From assembly GCF_900116535.1 (NCBI RefSeq), contig NZ_FPAU01000009.1:52780-116779 (forward strand): 64,000 nt of DNA, given 5' to 3'. A program made the translations under genes and the position numbers. How positions within the stretch are numbered: position 1 is the stretch's first letter; each line of letters opens with the position of its first letter. Below are positions 46,404 through 56,625 of this stretch, in pieces. This DNA comes from Kosakonia arachidis (GTDB lineage Bacteria > Pseudomonadota > Gammaproteobacteria > Enterobacterales > Enterobacteriaceae). Below the pieces are notes generated by a model. It was given only the letters and a program-made list of their open reading frames with translations. It ran no database searches and was not told the DNA's origin.

Positions 46404-48227
46404 TTACTCTTCTTTTGCACCGCGCATTGCACGTTTACGATCGTTCTCGGTCAGATGACGTTTACGGATACGGATAGACAGTGGAGTCACTTCTACCAGT
46501 TCGTCATCATCGATAAACTCCAGAGCTTGCTCCAGAGTCATCTTAATCGGCGGAACCAGAACAGTTGCTTCGTCCGTACCGGACGCACGCATGTTGGTCA
46601 GTTTTTTACCCGTCAGGCAGTTTACAGTCAGGTCGTTAGAACGACTGTGAATACCGATGATCTGGCCTTCATACACTTCAGCACCGTGTCCCAGGAACAG
46701 CTTACCGCGATCCTGCAAACCGAACAGCGCAAACGCGACCGCTTTACCCTGACCGTTGGAGATCAGTACACCGTTGTTACGCTGACCAACTTCGCCCGGA
46801 CGAACATCGTCGTAATGGCTGAAGGTGGAGTACAGCAGACCGGTACCGGAAGTCATGGTCATGAACTCAGAACGGAAGCCGATCAGGCCACGGCTTGGGA
46901 TCACGTAGTCGAGACGCACGCGGCCTTTGCCATCCGGATTCATGTTTTTCAGATCGCCTTTACGCTCACCCAGCGCCTGCATGACAGAACCCTGGTGCTG
47001 CTCTTCAACATCCAACGTCACGTTTTCGAACGGTTCCTGACGACGGCCGTCGATTTCGCGGAAGATAACTTTCGGACGGGAAACCGCCATCTCGAAACCT
47101 TCACGACGCATGTTCTCGATCAGAACAGACAGGTGCAGCTCACCACGACCAGAAACGCGGAATGCATCAGCGTCTTCGGTTTCTTCAACGCGCAGCGCGA
47201 CGTTGTGCACCAGTTCTTTGTTCAGGCGGTCAAGGATCTGACGTGAAGTCACGTATTTACCTTCTTTACCACAGAACGGAGAGGTGTTGACGTTGAAGAA
47301 CATGGTTACGGTCGGCTCATCAACAGAGAGCGCCGGCAACGCTTCTACATTCTGCGGGTCGCAGATAGTGTCGGAGATGTTCAGTTCGCCCAGACCGGTG
47401 ATCGCGATGATATCGCCAGCTTCGGCGATTTCGCTATCGATACGTTCCAGACCCAGGTGGGTCAGTACTTTACCGACTTTGCCGTTGCGGGTTTTGCCTT
47501 CACTATCAATGATAGTAACCTGCTGGTTCGGCTTCACTTTACCGCGTTTGATACGACCAATGCCGATAACACCAACGTAGTTGTTATAGTCGAGCTGAGA
47601 GATCTGCATTTGCAGGGTCCCGTCGAGATCGACGTTCGGCGCCGGTACATGGTCAATAATCGCCTGATACAGCGGGGTCATGTCTTCAGCCATGTCTTCG
47701 TGGTCCATGCCCGCGATACCGTTCAACGCAGAAGCGTAAACGATCGGGAAGTCCAGCTGTTCGTCGGTCGCGTCAAGGTTAACGAACAGGTCGAAGACCT
47801 GATCAACAACCCAGTCCGGACGCGCGCCAGGACGGTCAACTTTGTTGATTACCACAATCGGCTTGAGGCCATGGGCAAATGCTTTTTTGGTCACGAAGCG
47901 CGTTTGCGGCATTGGGCCGTCAAACGCATCAACCACCAGCAGCACGGAATCGACCATGGACATCACACGCTCAACTTCACCACCGAAGTCGGCGTGCCCA
48001 GGGGTATCAACGATGTTGATACGGTAATCATTCCATTTGATAGCGGTGTTTTTCGCGAGGATAGTAATCCCACGCTCTTTCTCCAAATCGTTGGAGTCCA
48101 TCACACGCTCTTGAGTTTCAGCACGTTCGTCGAACGTACCGGATTGCTGCAGCAGCTTGTCAACCAGGGTTGTTTTACCGTGGTCAACGTGAGCAATGAT
48201 GGCGATGTTACGCAGATTTTCGATCAC
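46404..48227 (-). CDS. typA: Ribosome-associated GTPase TypA (BipA)
   Basis: A 607-residue translational GTPase. G1 [11 protein letters not shown]2 [11 protein letters not shown]3 [13 protein letters not shown]4 NKVDRPGA and G5 SALNG are complete. Domains II, III, V and the unique C-terminal domain follow; the Lys/Arg-rich end is [20 protein letters not shown]. It promotes 50S assembly at low temperature and under stress. Divergent from glnA. K-12 length. Confidence 0.97.
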   Translation of the reverse strand: MIENLRNIAIIAHVDHGKTTLVDKLLQQSGTFDERAETQERVMDSNDLEKERGITILAKNTAIKWNDYRINIVDTPGHADFGGEVERVMSMVDSVLLVVDAFDGPMPQTRFVTKKAFAHGLKPIVVINKVDRPGARPDWVVDQVFDLFVNLDATDEQLDFPIVYASALNGIAGMDHEDMAEDMTPLYQAIIDHVPAPNVDLDGTLQMQISQLDYNNYVGVIGIGRIKRGKVKPNQQVTIIDSEGKTRNGKVGKVLTHLGLERIDSEIAEAGDIIAITGLGELNISDTICDPQNVEALPALSVDEPTVTMFFNVNTSPFCGKEGKYVTSRQILDRLNKELVHNVALRVEETEDADAFRVSGRGELHLSVLIENMRREGFEMAVSRPKVIFREIDGRRQEPFENVTLDVEEQHQGSVMQALGERKGDLKNMNPDGKGRVRLDYVIPSRGLIGFRSEFMTMTSGTGLLYSTFSHYDDVRPGEVGQRNNGVLISNGQGKAVAFALFGLQDRGKLFLGHGAEVYEGQIIGIHSRSNDLTVNCLTGKKLTNMRASGTDEATVLVPPIKMTLEQALEFIDDDELVEVTPLSIRIRKRHLTENDRKRAMRGAKEE

Positions 48228-48330
48228 AACTTTGCCTCAGGCATTAGAAATAGCGCGTTATTGTACACGTATTAATCGAAGGACAAAACAGGATCACAAA
48301 CATCCTCCGCAAACAAGTATTGCAGAGTTG

Positions 48331-48352
48331 CTTTGTGATCGCTTTCACGGAG
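48331..48352. promoter_or_regulatory. CRP site upstream of glnA
   Basis: TTGTGATCGCTTTCACGG has TGTGA-N6-TCACG. It is the CRP site of the sigma-70 promoter glnAp1. Confidence 0.8.
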
Positions 48353-48378
48353 CGTTAAAAGGGCCGCCAACAAAAAAT

Positions 48379-48427
48379 TGCACCAACACAGTGCTTAATG
48401 TTCACAATAAAGCACCATATTGGTGCA
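48379..48427. promoter_or_regulatory. NtrC enhancer pair of glnA
   Basis: Two palindromes, TGCACCAACACAGTGCT (48379-48395) and AGCACCATATTGGTGCA (48411-48427), match the NtrC dyad TGCACCA-N5-TGGTGCA. They lie 75-120 bases upstream of the sigma-54 promoter and on the same DNA face, as in E. coli, and repress glnAp1 while activating glnAp2. Further partial sites (ATGGTGCA near 48439) follow. Confidence 0.9.
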
Positions 48428-48499
48428 ACTTAACCATCATGGTGCAGCCCTTTTGCACTATACCGGGCATAATAACGCCTTTTGAGGGGCATTTAAAAG

Positions 48500-48516
48500 T
48501 TGGCATAGATTTCGCT
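48500..48516 (+). promoter_or_regulatory. Sigma-54 promoter glnAp2
   Basis: TTGGCATAGATTTCGCT has GG and GC ten bases apart. It differs from K-12 glnAp2 by one base (T for C after GGCA). Confidence 0.88.
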
Positions 48517-48608
48517 TTATCTATTTTACGGCAACTACGCCAGGTTTCACGAAGTATTTGAAGACCTCGTTACCACGACGACAATGACAAATCCGGGAGA
48601 GTTTAAGT

Positions 48609-50018
48609 ATGTCCGCTGAACACGTTTTGACGATGCTGAATGAGCACGAAGTGAAGTTTGTTGATCTGCGCTTCACCGATACCAAAGGTAAAGAACAGCA
48701 CGTCACTATCCCAGCCCATCAGGTTAATGCTGACTTCTTTGAAGAAGGCAAAATGTTTGATGGTTCTTCGATTGGTGGCTGGAAAGGCATCAACGAATCA
48801 GACATGGTGCTGATGCCGGACGCGACTACCGCTGTCATTGACCCCTTCTACGAAGAAACAACGCTGATCATCCGTTGCGATATCCTCGAACCAGGCACCA
48901 TGCAGGGTTACGACCGCGACCCGCGTTCCATCGCGAAACGCGCTGAAGAGTATCTGCGTTCTACCGGTCTGGCAGACACCGTTCTGTTTGGGCCAGAGCC
49001 GGAATTCTTCCTGTTCGACGACGTTCGTTTCGGCAGCTCTATTTCCGGTTCCAGCGTTGCTATCGACGATATCGAAGGCGCATGGAACACCTCCACCAAA
49101 TACGAAGGTGGTAACAAAGGTCACCGTCCGGCTGTTAAAGGTGGTTACTTCCCGGTTCCGCCAGTTGATTCATCACAGGATCTGCGTTCCACTATGTGTC
49201 TGGTAATGGAAGAGATGGGCCTGGTTGTTGAAGCTCACCACCACGAAGTGGCAACTGCTGGTCAGAACGAAGTGGCTACCCGCTTCAACACCATGACCAA
49301 AAAAGCGGACGAAATTCAGATCTACAAATATGTGGTACACAACGTTGCTCACCGCTTCGGTAAAACCGCGACCTTTATGCCGAAACCGATGTTCGGTGAT
49401 AACGGTTCCGGTATGCACTGCCACATGTCCCTGTCCAAGAACGGTACCAACTTGTTCTCTGGTGACAAATACGCTGGCCTGTCTGAAATGGCGCTGTATT
49501 ACATTGGCGGCATAATCAAACACGCTAAAGCTATCAACGCCCTGTCTAACCCGACCACCAACTCCTACAAACGTCTGGTCCCGGGTTACGAAGCGCCGGT
49601 AATGCTGGCTTACTCTGCCCGTAACCGTTCGGCTTCTATCCGTATTCCGGTTGTCGCTTCTCCGAAAGCACGTCGTATCGAAGTGCGCTTCCCGGATCCG
49701 GCGGCTAACCCGTACCTGTGCTTCGCAGCACTGATGATGGCAGGTCTGGATGGTATTAAAAACAAAATCCACCCGGGCGAAGCAATGGATAAAAACCTGT
49801 ATGACCTGCCGCCGGAAGAAGCGAAAGAGATCCCGCAGGTTGCAGGCTCTCTGGAAGAAGCGCTCAACGCGCTGAATGCTGACCGCGAGTTCCTGACAGC
49901 TGGTGGTGTGTTCACTGACGACGCTATCGATGCTTACATCGAGCTGCGCATCGCTGAGAACGACCGCGTTCGCATGACACCGCACCCGGTAGAGTTCGAA
50001 CTGTACTACAGCGTTTAA
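48609..50018 (+). CDS. glnA: Glutamine synthetase GlnA
   Basis: A 469-residue type I-beta glutamine synthetase. DGSSIGGW latch, metal-site [37 protein letters not shown] and adenylylation site NLYDLPPEE (Tyr about 398) are seen. Makes glutamine from glutamate and ammonia and is controlled by GlnE and NtrC. Same length as K-12; operon glnA-glnL-glnG with an internal terminator. Confidence 0.98.
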   Translation: MSAEHVLTMLNEHEVKFVDLRFTDTKGKEQHVTIPAHQVNADFFEEGKMFDGSSIGGWKGINESDMVLMPDATTAVIDPFYEETTLIIRCDILEPGTMQGYDRDPRSIAKRAEEYLRSTGLADTVLFGPEPEFFLFDDVRFGSSISGSSVAIDDIEGAWNTSTKYEGGNKGHRPAVKGGYFPVPPVDSSQDLRSTMCLVMEEMGLVVEAHHHEVATAGQNEVATRFNTMTKKADEIQIYKYVVHNVAHRFGKTATFMPKPMFGDNGSGMHCHMSLSKNGTNLFSGDKYAGLSEMALYYIGGIIKHAKAINALSNPTTNSYKRLVPGYEAPVMLAYSARNRSASIRIPVVASPKARRIEVRFPDPAANPYLCFAALMMAGLDGIKNKIHPGEAMDKNLYDLPPEEAKEIPQVAGSLEEALNALNADREFLTAGGVFTDDAIDAYIELRIAENDRVRMTPHPVEFELYYSV

Positions 50019-50196
50019 TAAATTAAATACTCGGCGGATTTCTTGTCGTAGCAAGGTGACCACTGAACGAATCCCCGGGAGCATAGATAGCTATGTGACC
50101 AGGGTGACGAAGGCAGCCAACGCAGCAACGGCGAGAAAGATGCCAGAGGATTTGTTGCCGTGGAACTTTTAGCCCATCTCTGGATGGGCTTTTTTC
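50019..50196 (+). ncRNA. glnZ: glnA 3'UTR, candidate GlnZ sRNA
   Basis: The 178 bases after the glnA stop end in a strong terminator. In E. coli and Salmonella the glnA 3'UTR gives the Hfq-dependent sRNA GlnZ. Here the terminator and position fit. The central part (GGTGACCACTGAACGAATCC, CATAG-ATAG-CTATG hairpin, GGCAGCCAACGCAGCAACGG) looks like an enterobacterial intergenic repeat. The 5' end of any processed RNA cannot be placed. Confidence 0.5.
50171..50195 (+). terminator. Terminator after glnA
   Basis: AGCCCATC/GATGGGCT stem with a four-base loop and T6. Partial readthrough would feed glnLG. Confidence 0.9.
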
Positions 50197-50245
50197 TCCA
50201 CCAACACTCTGTTCTGACACATTTTTTACCTATAAAAAGCTATAC

Positions 50246-50262
50246 TGCACTAAATTAGTGCA
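50246..50262. promoter_or_regulatory. NtrC operator at glnLp
   Basis: TGCACTAAATTAGTGCA is a perfect 17-base palindrome matching the NtrC site, directly after a TATACT -10. NtrC should repress glnL here, as in E. coli. Confidence 0.85.
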
Positions 50263-50282
50263 TATCTCCGGGAGACTGCTAA

Positions 50283-51332
50283 ATGGCAAGCGGCGCGCTG
50301 CCCGATGCTGGGCAGATCCTCAATTCTTTGATCAACAGTATCTTACTGGTTGATGACGAACTGGCGGTACATTACGCCAACCCTGCGGCACAGCAATTGC
50401 TGGCGCAGAGCTCGCGTAAATTATTTGGCACACCACTGCCTGAACTGCTGAGCTACTTTTCACTGAATATCGATTTGATGCGTGAAAGTTTGCATGCAGG
50501 TCAGGGTTTTACCGATAACGAAGTGACTCTTGTGATCGACGGTCGCTCACATATTTTGTCGCTGACGGCGCAACGTTTACCGGACGGTTTAGTCCTGCTG
50601 GAAATGGCGCCAATGGATAATCAGCGACGCCTGAGCCAGGAGCAATTGCAGCACGCCCAACAGGTGGCTGCACGTGATCTGGTACGTGGACTAGCGCATG
50701 AAATCAAAAACCCGCTTGGCGGGTTACGCGGTGCGGCACAACTGCTGAGCAAAGCGCTGCCCGATCCGGCGCTAATGGAATACACCAAAGTCATTATTGA
50801 GCAGGCCGACCGTCTGCGAAATCTGGTGGATCGTCTGTTAGGCCCGCAGCAACCGGGAATGCATGTTACGGAAAGCATTCACAAAGTTGCCGAGCGTGTG
50901 GTGAAACTGGTATCGATGGAACTGCCAGACAACGTGACATTGGTTCGCGATTACGATCCGAGTTTGCCGGAGTTGGCCCACGATCCAGACCAAATTGAAC
51001 AGGTTTTACTGAATATCGTCCGCAACGCTCTGCAAGCGCTGGGGCCGGAAGGGGGCGAAATTATTTTACGTACACGTACCGCCTTCCAGTTAACGCTGCA
51101 CGGAATTCGCTATCGCCTCGCGGCGAGAATAGATGTGGAAGATAACGGCCCAGGTATTCCGTCGCATCTCCAGGATACGCTGTTCTATCCCATGGTGAGC
51201 GGGCGTGAGGGCGGCACCGGGCTGGGATTATCTATCGCACGCAGTTTGATTGATCAACATTCTGGCAAAATTGAATTCACCAGTTGGCCAGGTCATACCG
51301 AATTCTCGGTATTTCTGCCTATTCGGAAGTAG
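50283..51332 (+). CDS. glnL: Nitrogen sensor kinase GlnL (NtrB)
   Basis: A 349-residue soluble two-component kinase. PAS domain in residues about 15-75; H-box [19 protein letters not shown] with phosphoacceptor His; N-box [11 protein letters not shown]-boxes DNGPGIP and [13 protein letters not shown]. It phosphorylates GlnG at low glutamine and is switched to phosphatase by PII. Followed by glnG after 8 bases. Confidence 0.97.
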   Translation: MASGALPDAGQILNSLINSILLVDDELAVHYANPAAQQLLAQSSRKLFGTPLPELLSYFSLNIDLMRESLHAGQGFTDNEVTLVIDGRSHILSLTAQRLPDGLVLLEMAPMDNQRRLSQEQLQHAQQVAARDLVRGLAHEIKNPLGGLRGAAQLLSKALPDPALMEYTKVIIEQADRLRNLVDRLLGPQQPGMHVTESIHKVAERVVKLVSMELPDNVTLVRDYDPSLPELAHDPDQIEQVLLNIVRNALQALGPEGGEIILRTRTAFQLTLHGIRYRLAARIDVEDNGPGIPSHLQDTLFYPMVSGREGGTGLGLSIARSLIDQHSGKIEFTSWPGHTEFSVFLPIRK

Positions 51333-51340
51333 AGGTGTTT

Positions 51341-52750
51341 ATGCAACGAGGGATAGTCTGGATCGTTGATGACGATAGCTCCATCCGTTGGGTGCTGGAA
51401 CGCGCGCTCAGCGGGGCAGGCTTGAGTTGTACAACGTTTGAAAGTGCCAATGAAGTGCTTGATGCGCTCACCACCAAAACCCCGGATGTACTGCTTTCCG
51501 ATATTCGTATGCCAGGGATGGATGGACTTGCACTGTTAAAACAGATCAAACAGCGCCATCCAATGCTTCCGGTCATCATTATGACCGCGCATTCCGATCT
51601 GGATGCGGCGGTAAGCGCTTATCAGCAAGGGGCATTTGATTATCTGCCCAAACCTTTTGATATCGATGAAGCCGTCGCGCTGGTTGAACGCGCGATCAGT
51701 CATTATCAGGAACAGCAGCAGCCACGCAATATACAGGCTAGCGGCCCAACCACCGATATTATCGGCGAAGCGCCGGCGATGCAGGATGTGTTTCGCATTA
51801 TCGGCCGCCTGTCTCGCTCATCGATTAGCGTCCTGATTAACGGTGAATCCGGGACCGGTAAAGAACTGGTGGCGCATGCGTTGCATCGCCATAGTCCTCG
51901 AGTGAAAGCGCCCTTTATCGCCCTGAATATGGCGGCAATTCCCAAAGATCTGATTGAATCAGAACTGTTTGGCCACGAGAAAGGCGCTTTTACTGGTGCG
52001 AACACGATCCGCCAGGGGCGTTTTGAACAAGCCGATGGCGGGACGCTGTTTCTCGACGAGATCGGCGATATGCCGCTGGATGTGCAAACCCGGTTGTTGC
52101 GCGTGTTGGCCGATGGTCAGTTCTATCGTGTCGGCGGCTACGCGCCAGTAAAGGTTGATGTGCGCATTATTGCGGCGACGCACCAGAATCTGGAGCAGCG
52201 CGTTCAGGAAGGCAAATTCCGTGAGGACTTGTTCCATCGGTTGAACGTTATTCGCGTCCATTTACCGCCGCTGCGCGAACGCCGGGAAGACATTCCTCGC
52301 CTCGCACGTCACTTCTTGCAAGTTGCAGCCCGCGAACTGGGTGTAGAAGCCAAGCAGCTGCATCCGGAAACAGAAGCGGCGCTCACGCGTCTGGCCTGGC
52401 CGGGTAACGTGCGTCAGCTTGAAAACACCTGTCGCTGGTTAACAGTGATGGCTGCAGGCCAGGAAGTGCTGATCCAGGATCTGCCCAGTGAACTGTTTGA
52501 AACCACGGTGCCGGACAGCCCGTCGCAGACTTTGCCTGACAGTTGGGCCACTCTGCTGGCGCAGTGGGCCGATCGGGCACTGCGTTCCGGACATCAAAAC
52601 CTGCTTTCTGAAGCGCAACCTGAGATGGAACGGACATTGCTGACCACCGCGCTGCGCCATACTCAGGGGCATAAACAGGAAGCGGCGCGTTTGCTTGGCT
52701 GGGGACGTAATACCCTGACACGCAAGTTGAAAGAGCTCGGAATGGAGTAA
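51341..52750 (+). CDS. glnG: Nitrogen regulator GlnG (NtrC)
   Basis: A 469-residue sigma-54 activator. Receiver with WIVDDDSSIRW and phospho-Asp in LLSDIRMPGMDG; AAA+ domain with Walker A GESGTGKE, GAFTGA loop (HEKGAFTGANT), Walker B LFLDEIGDM; Fis-type HTH at the end (GHKQEAARLLGWGRNTLTRKLKEL). Activates glnAp2 and other nitrogen genes. The start at MQRGIVWIV is 19 codons into the open frame. Confidence 0.97.
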   Translation: MQRGIVWIVDDDSSIRWVLERALSGAGLSCTTFESANEVLDALTTKTPDVLLSDIRMPGMDGLALLKQIKQRHPMLPVIIMTAHSDLDAAVSAYQQGAFDYLPKPFDIDEAVALVERAISHYQEQQQPRNIQASGPTTDIIGEAPAMQDVFRIIGRLSRSSISVLINGESGTGKELVAHALHRHSPRVKAPFIALNMAAIPKDLIESELFGHEKGAFTGANTIRQGRFEQADGGTLFLDEIGDMPLDVQTRLLRVLADGQFYRVGGYAPVKVDVRIIAATHQNLEQRVQEGKFREDLFHRLNVIRVHLPPLRERREDIPRLARHFLQVAARELGVEAKQLHPETEAALTRLAWPGNVRQLENTCRWLTVMAAGQEVLIQDLPSELFETTVPDSPSQTLPDSWATLLAQWADRALRSGHQNLLSEAQPEMERTLLTTALRHTQGHKQEAARLLGWGRNTLTRKLKELGME

Positions 52751-52860
52751 CGTGCGGGTGAAATGTAAATTATTAACCTCAGCCGTAAATTGACGCTATT
52801 TTGCGCTTTACTGTTTATTGCAGTGCAGTATGATCTTGCCCGTTCACGGGGGAGTTCATG

Positions 52861-52983
52861 ATGCTGGAATCAATTATCAGTGTGGTCAATGCGGGCGTCG
52901 AAGCTGGCGCATCAGCAAGCCACACACCGCAAACGGCTATCGCGGCGGTTCTTTGCGCCGCGCTGGTTGGGCTGTTTAGCTAG
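52861..52983 (+). CDS. yshB: Small membrane protein YshB
   Basis: A 40-residue peptide: MLESIISVVNAGVEAGASAS, then the hydrophobic end TAIAAVLCAALVGLFS. It matches the 36-residue YshB of E. coli between glnG and hemN, with an insertion of a few residues in the middle. GGGGGAG lies upstream; a second ATG is directly in front. A single membrane helix is predicted. Role in E. coli unknown. Confidence 0.85.
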   Translation: MLESIISVVNAGVEAGASASHTPQTAIAAVLCAALVGLFS

Positions 52984-53058
52984 TTTCGCTTGCTGCCGCC
53001 GCAAGACGGTATGCGTTTCAGGCCAGTGGTTTTTGCCCTGGCCTGATAACGCTTTCAC

Positions 53059-54432
53059 TTAAATTACCCTTGAGAACTGCTGCATACGCGCTTTCTGACG
53101 CAAATACGCATCAAAGCACATACAGATATTACGGATCAGCAAACGCCCTTTCGGCGTGACTTGTAGCCCCTGCTCGTTCATCTCCACCAGCCCATCGTTC
53201 ACCAGCGGCGCTAACAGGCGTAAGTCTTCAGCAAAATAGTCGCGGAAATTAAGATCCCATACGCGTTCCGTCGCACTGAAATCCAGCCGGAAATTACAAA
53301 TCAGGCCCTTAATCACATCACGGCGAATACAGTCATCACGGGTAAGCGCAATACCGCGCCACAACGCATCACCGCGTTCGTCAACCTGCCGGTAGTAAAG
53401 CTTCAGTTCTTTCTGGTTTTGCGCATAGCTGTCGCCAATCATGCTGATGGCGGAAACGCCCATCCCCAGCAAATCGCTGTCACCCTGCGTGGTATAGCCC
53501 TGGAAGTTACGGTGCAAAACACCATCGCGCTGGGCAATCGCCAGCTCATCATCCGGGCGGGCGAAGTGATCCATACCAATAAACTGATAACCGGAGCCGG
53601 TTAGTGAGGCGATAGTTTGTTGCAAAATATCGAGCTTCTGCTGTGCCGAAGGCAGATCGGCGTCTTTGATTTTGCGTTGTGCGGCAAACAGCGTCGGCAA
53701 ATGCGCATAGTTGAAGACGCTCAGGCGATCCGGGCTAAGCTCCGCAACACGTTGCAACGTAAAGGCGAAGCTTTCCGGCGTCTGTTTCGGCAACCCATAA
53801 ATCAGATCGATATTTGTTGAGCTAAAACCAATCTCGCGAGCATGGTTGAGCAGCGCAAAGATAAACTCTTCGTCTTGCTCGCGGTTGACCAGCCTTTGAA
53901 CCTCTTTGTTGAAATCCTGCACGCCCATACTCAGGCGGTTAAAACCTTCCGCACGCAAATGGTCAAGCACGTCGAGTTCAATTTCACGGGGGTCGACCTC
54001 AATAGAGATCTCTGCGTCAGTATTGAAATCAAAATGGCTGCGCAGCAACCCCATCAGGCGGCTGATTTGCGTTTTGTTGAGGTACGTTGGCGTACCACCG
54101 CCCCAGTGCAATTGGCTGACGTGGCGACCGCGAAACAGCGGCGCACGATGGGCAATTTCCTGTTCCAGCGCATCGAGATATTGATCAGCCTTGTGCTGCT
54201 GGCGGGTAACAATTTTATTGCAGCCGCAGAAGTAGCAAAGTTTGTGACAAAACGGAATATGCACATACAGCGACAGCGAGCGCCCAGGATAACGCGCAAC
54301 CGCGTGGCGAAAATCCTCTTCACCGTAAGCGTCTGAAAACTCCAGCGCGGTGGGATAGGACGTGTAGCGCGGCCCGGAATAGTTATATTTCTGGATCAGG
54401 GCCAGATCCCAGTCGATAATTTGCTCTGACAT
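53059..54432 (-). CDS. hemN: Oxygen-independent coproporphyrinogen III oxidase HemN
   Basis: A 457-residue radical-SAM enzyme, K-12 length. The iron-sulfur motif is HIPFCHKLCYFCGC, followed by GGGTPTYL and the HemN C-terminal domain. It decarboxylates coproporphyrinogen III to protoporphyrinogen IX without oxygen. Convergent with yshB; the upstream small gene ends 3 bases before its ATG and contains its GGAAGGAG ribosome site. Confidence 0.97.
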   Translation of the reverse strand: MSEQIIDWDLALIQKYNYSGPRYTSYPTALEFSDAYGEEDFRHAVARYPGRSLSLYVHIPFCHKLCYFCGCNKIVTRQQHKADQYLDALEQEIAHRAPLFRGRHVSQLHWGGGTPTYLNKTQISRLMGLLRSHFDFNTDAEISIEVDPREIELDVLDHLRAEGFNRLSMGVQDFNKEVQRLVNREQDEEFIFALLNHAREIGFSSTNIDLIYGLPKQTPESFAFTLQRVAELSPDRLSVFNYAHLPTLFAAQRKIKDADLPSAQQKLDILQQTIASLTGSGYQFIGMDHFARPDDELAIAQRDGVLHRNFQGYTTQGDSDLLGMGVSAISMIGDSYAQNQKELKLYYRQVDERGDALWRGIALTRDDCIRRDVIKGLICNFRLDFSATERVWDLNFRDYFAEDLRLLAPLVNDGLVEMNEQGLQVTPKGRLLIRNICMCFDAYLRQKARMQQFSRVI

Positions 54433-54435
54433 TGC

Positions 54436-54609
54436 TTACTCCTTCCGATGACGCCGCTGGCGGTTCCGGCGGACCGGCCTGACCTCGTTGCGGGTCATAA
54501 GCCGGTTGCGCAGCCACACTTTGCGCTGCGACAACCACTGTAGTTTAACGAATAACCACACCAGATAACATATAACCGGAAGGGTTATAAGCAGGACGAG
54601 AAAGCCCAT
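54436..54609 (-). CDS. Unnamed small membrane protein between yihI and hemN
   Basis: A 57-residue frame: MGFLVLLITLPVICYLVWLF then VKLQWLSQRKVWLRNRLM and a very Arg-rich tail (RRNRQRRHRKE). One membrane helix with basic cytoplasmic tail is expected. It begins 9 bases after the yihI stop and ends 3 bases before the hemN start, so it fills the gap exactly in the same direction. That argues for translation and coupling. Its own ribosome site is weak (AAAGGCGG is 17 bases away). I know no named homologue. Confidence 0.55.
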   Translation of the reverse strand: MGFLVLLITLPVICYLVWLFVKLQWLSQRKVWLRNRLMTRNEVRPVRRNRQRRHRKE

Positions 54610-54618
54610 AGAAAAGGA

Positions 54619-55122
54619 TCAGTTACCGCCTTTCAGCAGGCGCATCATATCTTCGCGGCCTTTCTCTTCTTCATCGTCTTCATCATCATCGTAAGAAAGG
54701 CCCAGTTTCTGCATCAACTCATCGATGCGGTCCAGTTTAGCGTCAACCCACGCCTGATCGTCGGCGCTCAGGGTTTCCCCCTCTTCAAGACGTTCCAGTA
54801 GCGCGTCCAGGCGCTCATCCGTTTCCAGCATCTCCAACTCATCCTGCGGTGAAAGCATAGGTTTCTCGCTCTTAGGTTTGTGCTGCTTATTGACCGGTGT
54901 GTCAGTGACACCCAGCGGGATCGGTTTTTTGCTGCCAACGCGCGGGTCTTTCTGCAACTTGCCTTTACCGCTGCCAGAAGACTCGTCGCCACCGCTCGCA
55001 CGGCTGCCAGAGGCATTACCGCGATGCTTTTTCTCGCGCTTACGTTCGCGGCCTTCCTGATTCAATTCTTCACGGGTTTTGCGGTGCACTTTACTGCGCG
55101 GATTGGAGGACGTTTTTTTCAT
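54619..55122 (-). CDS. yihI: Der GTPase-activating protein YihI
   Basis: A 167-residue highly charged protein (169 in K-12). Basic N-half ([22 protein letters not shown]), middle KPIPLG and [22 protein letters not shown], acidic end [11 protein letters not shown]. It stimulates the ribosome-assembly GTPase Der. Upstream lies CsrC on the same strand. Confidence 0.94.
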   Translation of the reverse strand: MKKTSSNPRSKVHRKTREELNQEGRERKREKKHRGNASGSRASGGDESSGSGKGKLQKDPRVGSKKPIPLGVTDTPVNKQHKPKSEKPMLSPQDELEMLETDERLDALLERLEEGETLSADDQAWVDAKLDRIDELMQKLGLSYDDDEDDEEEKGREDMMRLLKGGN

Positions 55123-55189
55123 AATGGTCGTCTTAAGTCGTTTTCTTCAGTATAGAATTGCGGCGGAATCTAGCAGAAAGCAAGCAAAG

Positions 55190-55435
55190 AAAAAAGGCGA
55201 CAGTGTAAACCGTCGCCTTTTTTCTTGACCTTGCCCCGTAACGGGCTTTACGTTCCCTGTTTGCTATCAACGAGCCCTGTTTATCCCTTAGCAAAAACGT
55301 TCCCTGTAGAGGTCCCTTACCTTGCAAACATCTCCTGACGTTATCCTGTGGTCTTTGTCTCTCCTGACGCTCCCGACCCCTCGATCCTTGAGTCTTCCTT
55401 CCCTTCCAGGCCTCCTGCCTTATGAAGGTTACTTT
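55190..55435 (-). ncRNA. csrC: CsrC regulatory RNA
   Basis: On the complement strand, about 245 bases rich in GGA motifs (AAGGCAGGAGG, GGAAGGGAAGGAAGACT, CAGGAGAGA, CAGGATAACGTCAGGAG) end in the terminator AAAAAAGGCGACGGTTTACA-CTGTCGCCTTTTTT. Position between engB and yihI and the terminator equal E. coli CsrC. It sequesters CsrA through the GGA loops. The exact 5' end is estimated from the K-12 length. Confidence 0.83.
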
Positions 55436-55701
55436 ACCCTTCAGAGTTAAACTGACAAGTAGTAACAGAGCTAAAAACGCCAGTTTCAGACTATTCTTCA
55501 AAAATAAGTGATTGATTAAGATATTCTTATCCATTTATCAACGTGAAGTTTCTCTGAAAGTTCGCATAGCAGTAAGGGCCAATATCTTACAAATGGCACG
55601 GTAATGGCTTACAGTTACCGACAGGTTTCTGGCGAGAAAAACAGTCTTTTGTTCCGGTTCAGGTATAATCGCCGCATGCTTTGATGATGGAGACGACCGT
55701 T

Positions 55702-56328
55702 TTGACCAACCTGAATTACCAAAAGACGCATTTTGTCACCAGTGCGCCTGATATTCGCCACTTGCCTGCCGATACTGGCGTTGAAGTGGCTTTTGCCGGC
55801 CGTTCCAATGCAGGTAAATCGAGCGCGCTTAATACATTAACTCAACAGAAAAACCTGGCGCGCACCTCAAAAACTCCCGGACGTACGCAACTGATTAATC
55901 TTTTTGAAGTTGCCGAGGGCAAGCGCCTCGTCGATTTGCCGGGTTACGGCTACGCCGAAGTACCGGAAGAGATAAAACTCAAATGGCAACGCTCATTGGG
56001 TGAATATCTGGAAAAACGCCAGTGCTTGCAGGGGCTGGTGGTACTGATGGACATTCGCCATCCGTTAAAAGATCTCGATCAGCAGATGATCTTATGGGCA
56101 GTAGAGAGCAAATTGCAGGTTCTCGTGCTGCTGACCAAAGCAGACAAACTGGCCAGCGGCGCACGTAAAACGCAGCTTAATATGGTACGGGAAGCGGTGC
56201 TGTCTTTTAACGGTGAAGTACAGGTAGAAGCATTCTCTTCACTGAAAAAACAGGGTGTAGATAAACTGCGTGAAAAACTGGACAACTGGTTCAGTTCCCT
56301 GCCACCGGTTGAAGAAACCGACGCATAA
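55702..56328 (+). CDS. engB: Ribosome-biogenesis GTPase EngB (YihA)
   Basis: A 208-residue essential GTPase. Walker [13 protein letters not shown]2 [10 protein letters not shown]3 [12 protein letters not shown]4 TKADK. Acts in 50S subunit assembly. I use the TTG start (TNLNYQ follows) as in E. coli; GGAG lies eight bases upstream, and the ATG codons before it lie ahead of the likely ribosome site. Its promoter lies close to that of the divergent csrC. Confidence 0.93.
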   Translation: MTNLNYQKTHFVTSAPDIRHLPADTGVEVAFAGRSNAGKSSALNTLTQQKNLARTSKTPGRTQLINLFEVAEGKRLVDLPGYGYAEVPEEIKLKWQRSLGEYLEKRQCLQGLVVLMDIRHPLKDLDQQMILWAVESKLQVLVLLTKADKLASGARKTQLNMVREAVLSFNGEVQVEAFSSLKKQGVDKLREKLDNWFSSLPPVEETDA

Positions 56329-56369
56329 TCCTCAGGTGCGGCGCCCGCCGCGCTTTTTCTTTCGCGCAA

Positions 56370-56477
56370 TAAAAAACGCCCCAGTCATTACTGACTGGGG
56401 CGGCTAAATATTCAGCCAAATCCGATTACGTGAAGTAAAAGGTCTGAAAGATAGAACATCTTACCTCTGTACCCTAC
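56370..56477 (-). ncRNA. spf: Spot 42 RNA
   Basis: The complement strand reads GTAGGGTACAGAGGTAAGAT at the 5' end, later TTTACTTCACGTAATCGGAT, and ends CGCCCCAGTCAGTAATGACT plus GGGGCG-T6. Nearly identical to E. coli Spot 42. It is the CRP-repressed, Hfq-dependent sRNA that silences galK and secondary-sugar genes; the small peptide SpfP start region was not evaluated. Downstream of polA as usual. Confidence 0.96.
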
Positions 56478-56625
56478 GCGAATAACTCTACTCCTTTTTT
56501 GGATCCGGACAAAGTACTTTTTGTAATTTCTTTTCAATTTTTACATATGGAATTCTAATGATTGTCACAAAAATGCCGGTGATATGTTGCTTACTTACAG
56601 AAAAAGCCCTTTCTTCACCGAATGC

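Noticed and set aside
46455..48275. Large + strand frames opposite typA
   Set aside because: Codon-bias shadows of a highly expressed GTPase gene, with no protein features of their own.
48798..50084. Frames opposite glnA
   Set aside because: Antisense shadows in a strongly biased gene; no supporting signals.
52960..53058. CAGGCCAG/CTGGCCTG hairpin between yshB and hemN as a terminator
   Set aside because: The stem is good but no T run follows in either direction, so it was not listed as a terminator.
55133..55534. 133-residue frame on the complement strand between yihI and engB
   Set aside because: It coincides with the CsrC RNA, whose GGA repeats create an Arg/Lys/Gly-rich pseudo-protein.
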